Source: Candidatus Izemoplasmatales bacterium | GTDB taxonomy: Bacteria > Bacillota_I > Bacilli_A > Izemoplasmatales > Hujiaoplasmataceae | NCBI GenBank assembly: GCA_028702245.1 | Contig: JAQVPE010000055.1 | Coordinates: forward strand, 1-6,113 | Direction: 5' to 3' | Length of the DNA stretch: 6,113 nucleotides | Shown: positions 1 through 5,242 of the stretch, one piece after another | Layout: the number at the start of each line of letters is the position of its first letter | Position numbering within the stretch: the stretch's first letter is position 1 | Position numbers and translations under genes: made by a program | The notes under the pieces: model-generated | What the model was told of the DNA's origin: nothing | The model's database searches: none | Seen by the model: the letters and a program-made list of their open reading frames with translations, nothing else

Positions 1-1
1 G

Positions 2-322
2 CCCTGGCCCGCCATGATGACCGGCATCTTCGATCCCTCGGGCAAGGAAGGCGGGAAGGAACGCTACCTGGAGTCCTTTGCCCGCTTTCCCGGCAAGTAC
101 CTGGCCGGAGACGTGGCCAAGCGCGATGAGGACGGCTTCCTGTGGATTCAGGGCCGCGCCGACGACGTTTTGAACATCGCCGGGCACCGCCTGGGCACCG
201 CCGAGCTTGAGAACGCCTTCCGCGCCCACCCCGCCGTGGCCGAGGCCGCCGTCATCGGCGTGCCCGACAAGATCAAGGGCGAGGCCGCCAAGGCCATTAA
301 AACTACACCTGCACGGGCTTAG
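2..322 (+). pseudogene. acs: Acetyl-CoA synthetase (AMP-forming), internal fragment broken at its 3' side
   Basis: The frame is open from base 2 and reads [11 protein letters not shown]..., which matches the acetyl-CoA synthetase segment that begins PWP(G)M, so the piece is 5'-truncated by the window and the ATG at 14 is internal. The family activates acetate with ATP to acetyl-AMP and then forms acetyl-CoA in the cytoplasm. Visible motifs are FPGKYLAGD (adenylation motif A7), [20 protein letters not shown] (motif A8, the hinge region) and [17 protein letters not shown]. After KIKGEAAKA the similarity stops; only nine unrelated residues ([12 protein letters not shown]) precede a TAG. A full enzyme is about 650 residues and would continue roughly 80-100 more, including the PKTRSGK motif with the catalytic, acetylation-regulated lysine. 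That part is absent, so this piece cannot be functional as it stands. About 68% GC with third positions nearly all G/C, unlike every other gene here. Family assignment is firm; the origin (chimeric assembly or transfer) is inferred. Confidence 0.85.
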
Positions 323-325
323 CAC
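290..325. other. Composition and homology breakpoint
   Basis: GC content is about 68% over bases 1-300 and about 35% over 301-420 (hand counts). Acetyl-CoA synthetase similarity ends at about base 297, in the same place. No inverted repeat, target duplication, integrase or tRNA remnant is visible at the edge. The simplest reading is a false join between two genomes in a metagenome-type assembly; a real recombination edge is the alternative. Confidence 0.75.
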
Positions 326-417
326 TATATATTGTATATGAAGTATCGCTTTTTTTCAACCATTATTTACCGGAATGAGAAAAGTTTTTCCCCAAACAAT
401 ATCCGCAAATACAAATA

Positions 418-426
418 TGATAGAAT
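418..426 (+). promoter_or_regulatory. Extended -10 promoter of the photolyase gene
   Basis: TGA followed by TAGAAT forms an extended -10 element (TGn plus five of six matches to TATAAT). The hexamer 17 bp upstream (AATATC at 398-403) is a poor -35, as is common for extended -10 promoters. Transcription would start near 433, giving a leader of about 18 nt before the ATG at 451. Confidence 0.6.
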
Positions 427-438
427 AGTCTTATAAGG

Positions 439-450
439 CAGGTGGTGATC
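439..450 (+). promoter_or_regulatory. Ribosome binding site that decides the photolyase start
   Basis: CAGGTGGTGATC matches 10 of 12 positions of the ideal anti-Shine-Dalgarno complement AAGGAGGTGATC and runs directly into the ATG at 451. The in-frame GTG codons at 442 and 445 lie inside this site and are therefore unlikely starts. Confidence 0.75.
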
Positions 451-1809
451 ATGAACGACGAACGCATTCGCTATCTACTTCACGGCAATAACATTCCAAA
501 AGGCGCCTACGTTCTTTACTTTATGCAACAATCCCAGCGGGTTAACGACAACCATGCTCTCGCTTGTGCCATAACTCTTGCAAATGAAAGAAAACTTCCG
601 GTAGTTGTCTTCTTTTCGCTTGATCCTACCTACCCTGATGGCAATCTTCGGAACTTCACTTTTCTGCTTGAAGGACTTGATGAAGTCAGAGCCGAGTTGA
701 TTTCAAAAGGGATCGGTTTTATCTTCCGCATCGGCAAACCCGATGCGAACATTCGTGATTATCTACTAGAAGCCGCCGTGGTAGTTCTTGATACCGGCTA
801 TTTGCGAATCCAAAGAGAATGGCGCAAGAATCTTTACTTTGACATCGCAGAAAACTATCCTCATTGCGATCTCGTCCAAGTCGAAACCGACACGATCGTA
901 CCGGTCAATGTCGCAACGAACAAGCTTGAATACGGAGCCTACACCATCAGAAACAAACTGCTGAAACAACTCGATTGCTTTCTTGATCAAGCAGAATTCA
1001 CAGCTCCTGTACAATCGTATGACCTCAATTTGAAAACCGATCCATTCCCTGACGACTACCTTTCATTTCTTGATTCCTTAAGTGTTAAGAAGATTGATAT
1101 CAGCCACCATTATCATGGCGGTTATCAGCAAGCTTCACAAAGACTGTCTAACTTTATTTCGAAAAAACTTGACCAATATCCAAATGCCAATGATCCCGCT
1201 TTGGACTTGACCTCGAAAATGTCACCATATCTCCATTATGGTCAGATCTCCCCCCGGGAAATATACACCAAGGTAGCGGCTACAGACGCAACGCCGGAAG
1301 CAAAGACCGCTTATTTGGAGCAGTTATTCATCAGGCGCGAGCTCGCCTGGAACTTTGTCTGTTACAACCCCGAATACGATGTCTTTGACAAAATGACCGA
1401 CCCATGGGCTTATCGGACGATGAACGACCACCTTGATGATGAAAGAGAATATCTATATACGATCCAAGATTATCAAGACCTGAAGACCCACGATCCTTAT
1501 TTCAACGCTTGTATGCGCGAACTGCTTGAAAGCGGGTATATGCATAACTATATGCGGATGTACTGGGCCAAAAAGATTATCGAGTGGTCGAAATCCTATC
1601 ATGAAGCCTTTTCAATCATCAAGACTCTCAACGACACCTACTTGCTTGACGGCAGAGATCCTTCTAGTTACGCAGGGATTGCCTGGTGCTTCGGCAAGCA
1701 CGACCGCCCCTGGCAAGAAAGACCCATCTTTGGAAAACTGAGAACAATGACTGAAGGGGGCTTGAAACGAAAATTCGCAATCGATAAGTATGTTGCGAGG
1801 TGGCAATAA
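451..1809 (+). CDS. phrB: Class II cyclobutane pyrimidine dimer photolyase
   Basis: A 452-residue enzyme that uses FADH- and blue/near-UV light to split cyclobutane pyrimidine dimers in DNA. It is class II by sequence: YFMQQSQRVNDN (residues 23-34) in the N-terminal Rossmann-like antenna domain, the block TIVPVNVATNKLEYGAYTIR, then the FAD-binding helical domain with MSPYLHYGQISP (257-268), FIRRELAWNF, RMYWAKKIIEW (369-379) and LNDTYLLDGRDPSSYAG (393-409). Length is normal for the class. Arg369 and Asn394 align with the residues described as contacting the flavin in the Methanosarcina mazei enzyme (R378, N403). Of the class II tryptophan chain (W381, W360, W388 in M. mazei), W372 and W379 are present, but the W360 position is Phe351 in HDPYF instead of the usual HDPLW. 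The ATG at 451 is chosen for its ribosome binding site. The gene is monocistronic, with its own promoter and a shared terminator downstream. Family certain; the effect of the Phe is inferred. Confidence 0.95.
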   Translation: MNDERIRYLLHGNNIPKGAYVLYFMQQSQRVNDNHALACAITLANERKLPVVVFFSLDPTYPDGNLRNFTFLLEGLDEVRAELISKGIGFIFRIGKPDANIRDYLLEAAVVVLDTGYLRIQREWRKNLYFDIAENYPHCDLVQVETDTIVPVNVATNKLEYGAYTIRNKLLKQLDCFLDQAEFTAPVQSYDLNLKTDPFPDDYLSFLDSLSVKKIDISHHYHGGYQQASQRLSNFISKKLDQYPNANDPALDLTSKMSPYLHYGQISPREIYTKVAATDATPEAKTAYLEQLFIRRELAWNFVCYNPEYDVFDKMTDPWAYRTMNDHLDDEREYLYTIQDYQDLKTHDPYFNACMRELLESGYMHNYMRMYWAKKIIEWSKSYHEAFSIIKTLNDTYLLDGRDPSSYAGIAWCFGKHDRPWQERPIFGKLRTMTEGGLKRKFAIDKYVARWQ

Positions 1810-1810
1810 A

Positions 1811-1830
1811 AAAGAGCGTCACCGCTCTTT
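1811..1830. terminator. Bidirectional intrinsic terminator between convergent genes
   Basis: Perfect 8-bp stem AAAGAGCG / CGCTCTTT with a TCAC loop, directly after the photolyase stop. On the minus strand the stem runs into six T residues (complement of 1808-1813), so it is a strong terminator for the GGDEF-flavodoxin operon. On the plus strand only three T residues follow before GATC, so termination there is probably weaker. Confidence 0.8.
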
Positions 1831-1852
1831 GATCAATCATCCATCTTCACTG

Positions 1853-2344
1853 TTATTCATTTTCAAGAAAGGCAATCAAAGGACCCAGATTATCTCGCGA
1901 TACATAACTGGTCCTTTTTTCATACATACTCATAAAGGCTTGGTCTTCGGCGTTGAGGTCCGTTTTCTTTTTCATTGAATTGGCCATCATCCCCATGATG
2001 AAACGATTGATCCCCTTCAGTTTAGCGAAATCGAAGCCGCCTTGAAGATAAAAGGAATTTTCTTGCGATAAAGAGTTGCCGTTTAAAATCATTTTTTCAT
2101 ATTCATCTGAGTACTCGCCCATCCCGACGGCGCCAACAGCTTTCAACTTATACCGCGATCTTGCCTTATTCAAACCTTTGATCTTGCCGGCAAAGACCCA
2201 GCCCAGATAGATCACTTCATCCTTAGGATTCAGCCTTGTCTTTGCTTCTTGAAGTGAAAATACCTCTAACATCGTCGCCTCCTGCAAAAGCAAGGCGTAT
2301 TCCTTGGTGAAGCCAGTGTTGCTGGTATAGACGATCGCTTTCAT
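1853..2344 (-). CDS. Small flavodoxin-like (flavodoxin-domain) protein
   Basis: A 163-residue cytoplasmic protein beginning MKAIVYTSNTGFTKEYA. The TSNTGFT segment (residues 7-13) is the flavodoxin FMN-phosphate-binding loop, (T/S)xTGxT, right after the first beta strand. The C-terminal part (GGFDFAKLKGINRFIMGMMANSMKKK... then a YVSRDNLGPLIAF-like end) resembles the short flavodoxin-domain proteins of Firmicutes, related to HemG-type and Flavodoxin_5 families rather than to classical electron-carrier flavodoxins. A redox role with FMN is likely; the partner is unknown. The ATG at 2344 is preferred over a GTG at 2359, because the GTG overlaps the previous stop and GAGGAAAG (2357-2350) is a ribosome binding site for the ATG. 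It is the second gene of an operon, 11 nt after the GGDEF gene's stop, and ends at a good terminator. Fold assignment is good; function is not determined. Confidence 0.8.
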   Translation of the reverse strand: MKAIVYTSNTGFTKEYALLLQEATMLEVFSLQEAKTRLNPKDEVIYLGWVFAGKIKGLNKARSRYKLKAVGAVGMGEYSDEYEKMILNGNSLSQENSFYLQGGFDFAKLKGINRFIMGMMANSMKKKTDLNAEDQAFMSMYEKRTSYVSRDNLGPLIAFLENE

Positions 2345-2355
2345 ATTCGCTTTCC

Positions 2356-3333
2356 TCACTGACTGGTGATTTTATTCTTTCCTGAATGCTTTGACCGATA
2401 AAGATTTCGGTCGGCGTTGTCGATCAATTGGTTTGCGCTTTCACCATTAGCTTCCGCTACTCCTCCGGAGATTGTCAAACCGATGCTTTCGCCATTAAAC
2501 TTGAGTTGAACCTCGGAACGGATCTTGTCGGCGATTCGATGAGCTTCATCAATGGAGGTGTCCGGAAAGATTATCAAGAACTCCTCGCCGCCGTATCTGC
2601 CGGCTATATCGCCTTCTCGAAGCGATTCCTTGATTACGGATGCGACCTCCCGAAGCACAGTGTCGCCATAAAGATGTCCCCTAGTATCATTTATCTTCTT
2701 GAAATCATCCAAATCAAAAATAGCAACAGAAAGAGACTCTGTATCCTTTTTTGATGACAGAAGTTTATTCAAATTGTCATAGATTGAACGATGGTTATTG
2801 AGTGATGTGAGTGAATCGGTGATTGCCATTTTAGCGAGAATCTTGTTTTTCTCTTCAAGTTCAAGTTCGATCTCCCGTCTTTTTGTCACATCAAATACAA
2901 TTCCTGCGAGAAACAGGGGTTTACCGGCATTATCACGTCTTGTGATCACACCGCGGTCATAATAGTAGCGGTAAGCTCCGCTTTTGGATTTGATCCGGTA
3001 TTCGACTTCATAGACGTCACTGCGTCCTTCAAGATGATCGCGCATCGCTTGCATCGTCGGCTCATAATCATCAGGATGCAATTTCTCTGTGAAAAAGCGA
3101 AAGCCGATGTCTTCGGGCAATTCAGACATATCGTAGCCAATGGCAGTGACTTTCAGCGGATTGAACCTGACTTTATCGGTTTTGACATCCCAGTACCATC
3201 TGCCGAGGTTGCCTGCCCACGAGAAGGCCAGTTCATCTTCAAGTGCTTTTTCCTTCAGCAACTCTTCGTTTTCGATCTTCAGATCTGCGATTATTTTCTG
3301 TAGTTCTTCATTGCTTTGTCCCGGATGTTTCAT
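2356..3333 (-). CDS. PAS-GGDEF diguanylate cyclase
   Basis: A 325-residue soluble signalling enzyme predicted to make cyclic di-GMP from two GTP. Order: an N-terminal heptad-like coiled coil (about 7-34), one PAS domain of the PAS_3 type (about 36-155, including GRWYWDV, KLHPDDY, VEYRIKSKSGAYRYYYDRG and the closing GIVFDVTKRREIE), a short coiled linker (155-168), then a GGDEF domain (about 165-325) beginning ITDSLTSLNN. The active-site loop is RYGGEEF (246-252), and DLDDFKKIND (207-216) carries the metal-binding Asp and substrate-contacting Asn. The allosteric inhibition site RxxD is intact as REGD (239-242), exactly five residues before GGEEF, so product feedback is expected. There is no transmembrane segment or signal peptide, so the PAS domain senses a cytoplasmic cue. 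AGAGGAG precedes the ATG with good spacing. Co-transcription with a flavodoxin-like protein suggests a redox or flavin-linked input, which is inference. Activity is likely but unproven. Confidence 0.95.
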   Translation of the reverse strand: MKHPGQSNEELQKIIADLKIENEELLKEKALEDELAFSWAGNLGRWYWDVKTDKVRFNPLKVTAIGYDMSELPEDIGFRFFTEKLHPDDYEPTMQAMRDHLEGRSDVYEVEYRIKSKSGAYRYYYDRGVITRRDNAGKPLFLAGIVFDVTKRREIELELEEKNKILAKMAITDSLTSLNNHRSIYDNLNKLLSSKKDTESLSVAIFDLDDFKKINDTRGHLYGDTVLREVASVIKESLREGDIAGRYGGEEFLIIFPDTSIDEAHRIADKIRSEVQLKFNGESIGLTISGGVAEANGESANQLIDNADRNLYRSKHSGKNKITSQ

Positions 3334-3370
3334 TTAGACTCCTCTAGAAAACAAAAATTGACTCACCAAT

Positions 3371-3399
3371 ATCTTATCACTCAAAACATCTTTATTCAA
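3371..3399 (-). promoter_or_regulatory. Promoter of the GGDEF-flavodoxin operon
   Basis: On the minus strand TTGAAT (3399-3394) and TAAGAT (3376-3371) are separated by 17 bp, and TGA sits immediately before the -10, giving an extended -10. Four of six matches in each hexamer. Transcription would start near 3364, about 30 nt before the ATG at 3333. Confidence 0.65.
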
Positions 3400-3418
3400 G
3401 ATGAGCACCTGAAGTATC

Positions 3419-3443
3419 AAAAAAACACAGGTTGCCCTGTGTT
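3419..3443 (-). terminator. Intrinsic terminator of the tRNA-Ala gene
   Basis: On the minus strand AACACAGG-GCAA-CCTGTGTT forms a perfect 8-bp stem with a 4-nt loop and runs into seven T residues (complement of 3419-3425). It begins about 10 nt after the tRNA's CCA end and insulates the GGDEF promoter downstream. Confidence 0.85.
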
Positions 3444-3453
3444 AATTGATAAG

Positions 3454-3529
3454 TGGTGGAGATGACGGGATTCGAACCCGCGACCTCTTACATGCGAAGC
3501 AAGCGCTCTCCCAGCTGAGCTACAACCCC
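3454..3529 (-). tRNA. tRNA-Ala (anticodon CGC), CCA encoded
   Basis: The 76-nt minus-strand sequence folds as a full cloverleaf: acceptor GGGGTTG/CATCTCC, D stem GCTC/GAGC, anticodon stem CTTGC/GTAAG with loop TTCGCAT, a 5-nt variable loop AGGTC, T arm GCGGG-TTCGAAT-CCCGT, discriminator A and an encoded CCA. The anticodon is CGC, which reads the alanine codon GCG. G3-U70, the main alanine identity pair, is present and supports the call. Position 5-68 is a U-U mismatch in the acceptor stem, which is unusual. D loop, U8, A9 and the TTCGA motif are all normal, so the gene is probably functional. It has its own promoter and terminator and is not part of a tRNA cluster within this window. Confidence 0.95.
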
Positions 3530-3540
3530 ATACCATTACT

Positions 3541-3569
3541 ATTTTAATCAATCAGGGGGAAAACTGCAA
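3541..3569 (-). promoter_or_regulatory. Promoter of tRNA-Ala
   Basis: Minus-strand TTGCAG (3569-3564) and TAAAAT (3546-3541) are 17 bp apart. The -10 has five of six consensus matches. Transcription would start near 3534, leaving only a few nucleotides of 5' leader before the mature tRNA end at 3529. Confidence 0.55.
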
Positions 3570-3612
3570 GATAAATCGTTTGATCCAACCGCCTCGATCA
3601 CGTAATGAACGT

Positions 3613-3643
3613 AAAAAAACGGCGATATATAACAACGCCGTTT
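3613..3643 (-). terminator. Intrinsic terminator of the padR-HAAS operon
   Basis: On the minus strand AAACGGCG and CGCCGTTT form an 8-bp stem around an 11-nt A/T-rich loop, followed by seven T residues (complement of 3613-3619). It starts 20 nt after the TAA of the membrane protein gene. Confidence 0.85.
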
Positions 3644-3662
3644 AAATGAGACACATAATCAT

Positions 3663-4760
3663 CTAATTTTTGCTTTTGAGAATCGCCGTGATCGGTATCA
3701 ACAAGAACGCTAGCCAGGCTATTGTCCAGAGGTTCGCGAAATAGCCGAGAAGGAAAAAGACGGTGATAGCGATGAAGGGACTTAATGCCACAAGGATATC
3801 TTTGCGATGGGAGAATCTGATGATGGAATATACCGGAATTAACAGAAAGACGAGCCATAAATACGCCCAGGCGCCCGCGAAGAACCCGCCTAAAAGATAA
3901 ACGGCGATGGCGAAAATGATCACAGCCAGAATTTCCAGCGACTTGCCTGTCACTTTGATGACGATACCATCGAGCAAAATGGCAAAAGCAACCGGCAACA
4001 AGAAGACGAACAAAGACATGCCCCAGACTCCCTTAACATAACCGAGAATCAGGTAAAGCCCAATCGAACATAAAATAGCAAGCTCATAAACGAGGCACTT
4101 CCAAAGCGGACGCTTATTGAGAACGCCAACCATCGGCACAATCATAAAGACGAGCCAGGTCGGATGCCAAATTCCCAGTTCACCAAGAATGAAGAAGACA
4201 GTCAACGCCACAAACGGACTTAAAGCCACGACCATCTTATATATCGAGCGGTCCTTTGAACCAATGATGATGGCCGATACGGGAATGATCAGAAAGACAA
4301 GCCAGGTCGGATGCCACACGCCAGCGGTGATGCCAATCACCAAAAAGATGACAATCGCCAGAAACGGACTCAGGGCAATCAAGATATCGCGTTTCTTCTT
4401 TGTGAGCATCTCGACAATCAGGGCGGTTATCGGAACCAAGAGAAACACGAGCCAACCCGGATGCCACAAATCAAAGTAATGGCCAAGGATGAAGAAAGCG
4501 ATCAAAGCGATGAAAGGCATCAAGGCGATTAGTTTGTGGCCTTTGTTTCTTACTTGCTTCCGCTCATAGTTTTCGCATAGTTCAAGCACGATTCGCTCTG
4601 GATCGCCAAGAAAATCTCTGATTTCTTGATCAGTCATGGTCTTGGCAAGTCCGTCTTCATACATCTGGTCGTAATCGGAGATGATATCTTTGATCTCTGA
4701 CTCTTGAATTTGATACTGTCTTAGCAACGATTCAATTTCCTGCAAATACTTACTTTTCAT
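3663..4760 (-). CDS. HAAS-domain integral membrane protein with six tandem two-helix repeats
   Basis: A 365-residue protein. Residues 1-65 (MKSKYLQEIESLLRQ..., ISDYDQMYEDGLAKTMTDQEI, FLGDPERI) match the soluble HAAS/DUF1700 helical domain typically encoded beside PadR regulators. The rest is six consecutive repeats of about 40 residues spaced about 48-50 apart: near 77-115, 127-165, 177-214, 222-262, 275-314 and 322-361. Each holds a helix of the form IALSPFxAxxxFFxLG, a short loop with W(H)P, and a second helix WLVFLxxPxxAI, so about 12 membrane segments. Repeats 1-3 keep WHPxWLVF, repeat 6 keeps ALSPF, and 4-5 are the most diverged. There is no catalytic motif or ATPase, so a direct function cannot be assigned. 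A strong AGGAGG (4774-4769) sits 8 nt before the ATG, inside the padR gene, which overlaps by 11 nt and implies translational coupling. By analogy the HAAS domain may communicate with the PadR regulator at the membrane; that is inference. Confidence 0.85.
   Translation of the reverse strand: MKSKYLQEIESLLRQYQIQESEIKDIISDYDQMYEDGLAKTMTDQEIRDFLGDPERIVLELCENYERKQVRNKGHKLIALMPFIALIAFFILGHYFDLWHPGWLVFLLVPITALIVEMLTKKKRDILIALSPFLAIVIFLVIGITAGVWHPTWLVFLIIPVSAIIIGSKDRSIYKMVVALSPFVALTVFFILGELGIWHPTWLVFMIVPMVGVLNKRPLWKCLVYELAILCSIGLYLILGYVKGVWGMSLFVFLLPVAFAILLDGIVIKVTGKSLEILAVIIFAIAVYLLGGFFAGAWAYLWLVFLLIPVYSIIRFSHRKDILVALSPFIAITVFFLLGYFANLWTIAWLAFLLIPITAILKSKN
3678..4532 (-). repeat. Six in-gene tandem repeats encoding two-helix membrane units
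   Basis: Protein-level repeats with a period of about 48-50 residues. The shared pattern is (L/V)ALxPF-x5-FFxLG-x5-W(HP)xWLVFLxxPxxAI. Units 2 and 3 are close in sequence (ALSPF..., then WHPTWLVF), and unit 6 retains ALSPFIAITVFFLLG although units 4 and 5 between them have diverged. This points to stepwise intragenic duplication. Confidence 0.85.
4153..4316. repeat. Direct DNA repeat inside the membrane protein gene
   Basis: The 17-base string AGCCAGGTCGGATGCCA occurs exactly at 4153-4169 and again at 4300-4316, 147 bp (49 codons) apart. A diverged copy (AGCCAACCCGGATGCCA) lies at 4450-4466. The string encodes the WHPTWL loop of repeats 2 and 3 and WHPGWL of repeat 1. Confidence 0.85.
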
Positions 4761-5073
4761 TCTCTCTTCCTCCTAAAATCCGGGACACGCCCTTAAGAAA
4801 ATCATTCCAATCGGCCTGGTACTCACTATTGCGATTTTTCCCGGCCTCGGTAATCCGAAAATACTTTCTGGGGGCGCCGACGTTCGTCGCTTCTGTGTAA
4901 GTCTCAAAGTACCCCTGATCAGTTAGTCGCCTTAAAATTGGATACACGGTATTTTCGTTAACGTCGATTTCTTTCGACAGCGCTTCAATTACCGCAAACC
5001 CGTACATGTCTTGTTCGCTGATGAGGTGGATTACGCACATTTCAATAACGCCTTTTTTGAATTGTGTATTCAT
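4750..5073 (-). CDS. PadR-family transcriptional repressor
   Basis: A 107-residue winged-helix protein, normal length for the short PadR (subfamily 1) class. MCVIHLISEQDMYGFAVIEAL forms the first helices with the typical (M)YG motif; VNENTVYPILRRLTDQGYF (near 38-56) is the recognition helix region, and GAPRKYFRITEAGK is the beta wing with the family G(G/A)PRKYY-type signature. A short C-terminal helix (YQADWNDFLKGVSRIL) would form the dimer. Such proteins bind inverted repeats as dimers and are released by small ligands or phenolic and envelope-active compounds. AGGAGGTG (5085-5078) precedes the ATG with 6 nt from the core. It is the first gene of an operon with the HAAS membrane protein. Two inverted repeats cover its promoter, so it probably represses itself. 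The inducer cannot be told from the sequence. Confidence 0.95.
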   Translation of the reverse strand: MNTQFKKGVIEMCVIHLISEQDMYGFAVIEALSKEIDVNENTVYPILRRLTDQGYFETYTEATNVGAPRKYFRITEAGKNRNSEYQADWNDFLKGVSRILGGRENEK

Positions 5074-5084
5074 TTTGCACCTCC

Positions 5085-5103
5085 TACTGTGTCATGCACA
5101 GTA
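5085..5103. promoter_or_regulatory. PadR operator 1 (start-site proximal)
   Basis: TACTGTG-TCATG-CACAGTA is a perfect inverted repeat with 7-bp arms and a 5-bp spacer. It spans the expected transcription start and abuts the padR ribosome binding site, sharing the base at 5085. Arms and spacing fit the known PadR-type dyads (ATACTGT/ACAGTAT-like). Confidence 0.8.
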
Positions 5104-5105
5104 AT

Positions 5106-5134
5106 AGAATATCACCATACTGTGTAAAACACAA
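5106..5134 (-). promoter_or_regulatory. Promoter of the padR-HAAS operon
   Basis: Minus-strand TTGTGT (5134-5129) and TATTCT (5111-5106) are 17 bp apart, with TGA directly before the -10. An alternative pair is TTTACA (5128-5123) and TATTAC (5106-5101), spaced 16 bp. Either choice places operator 2 over the -35/spacer and operator 1 at the start of transcription. DNA upstream (5137-5170) is very A/T-rich and could act as an UP element. Confidence 0.55.
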
Positions 5135-5136
5135 TA
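5118..5136. promoter_or_regulatory. PadR operator 2 (over the -35 region)
   Basis: TACTGTG-TAAAA-CACAATA has the same 7-5-7 architecture as operator 1 with one arm mismatch. The centres of the two sites are 33 bp apart, about three helical turns, so two dimers would sit on the same face of the DNA. Confidence 0.75.
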
Positions 5137-5208
5137 CCTATTTTTGCTTTTTTAAATATTTTTTAATGAATTAGCATTTTTAGTTAATCCTCAACAGAGT
5201 TCTATAAA

Positions 5209-5237
5209 AAATAAGCAAGATGAATGTCTTCTTATTT
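5209..5237. promoter_or_regulatory. Inverted repeat upstream of the Cache gene (operator or minus-strand terminator)
   Basis: AAATAAG-C-AAGA pairs with TCTT-CTTATTT around the loop TGAATG: 11 bp with a single bulged C. It covers the -35 region of the Cache gene promoter and ends 8 bp before its -10. On the minus strand it runs into six T residues (complement of 5206-5211), so it could also stop antisense transcription before padR. The sequence does not decide between these. Confidence 0.45.
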
Positions 5238-5242
5238 CTCTG

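Noticed and set aside
323..417. A small RNA or riboswitch in the leader before the photolyase gene
   Set aside because: The predicted transcription start near 433 leaves too short a leader, and the A/T-rich stretch shows no convincing stem or known aptamer motif.
442..450. GTG start for the photolyase at 442 or 445
   Set aside because: Both GTGs lie inside the ribosome binding site; the ATG at 451 is correctly spaced from it.
2356..2358. Mycoplasma-type code in which TGA encodes tryptophan
   Set aside because: The GGDEF gene ends naturally at TGA with the next gene starting just after, and conserved tryptophans in all genes are TGG.
2345..2359. GTG start at 2359 for the flavodoxin-like gene, overlapping the GGDEF stop
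   Set aside because: The protein core starts at MKAIVYTSNTG from the ATG at 2344, and GAGGAAAG is placed for that ATG; the five extra residues have no family support.
3454..3529. The tRNA as an integration site (attB) for a mobile element
   Set aside because: No repeat of its 3' end elsewhere in the window and no integrase gene; both sides are ordinary genes.
4117..4532. Plus-strand open frames of 73-120 codons across the membrane protein gene
   Set aside because: They are antisense shadows of the repeated HAAS membrane gene; no ribosome binding site, no family pattern, low-complexity composition from the repeats.
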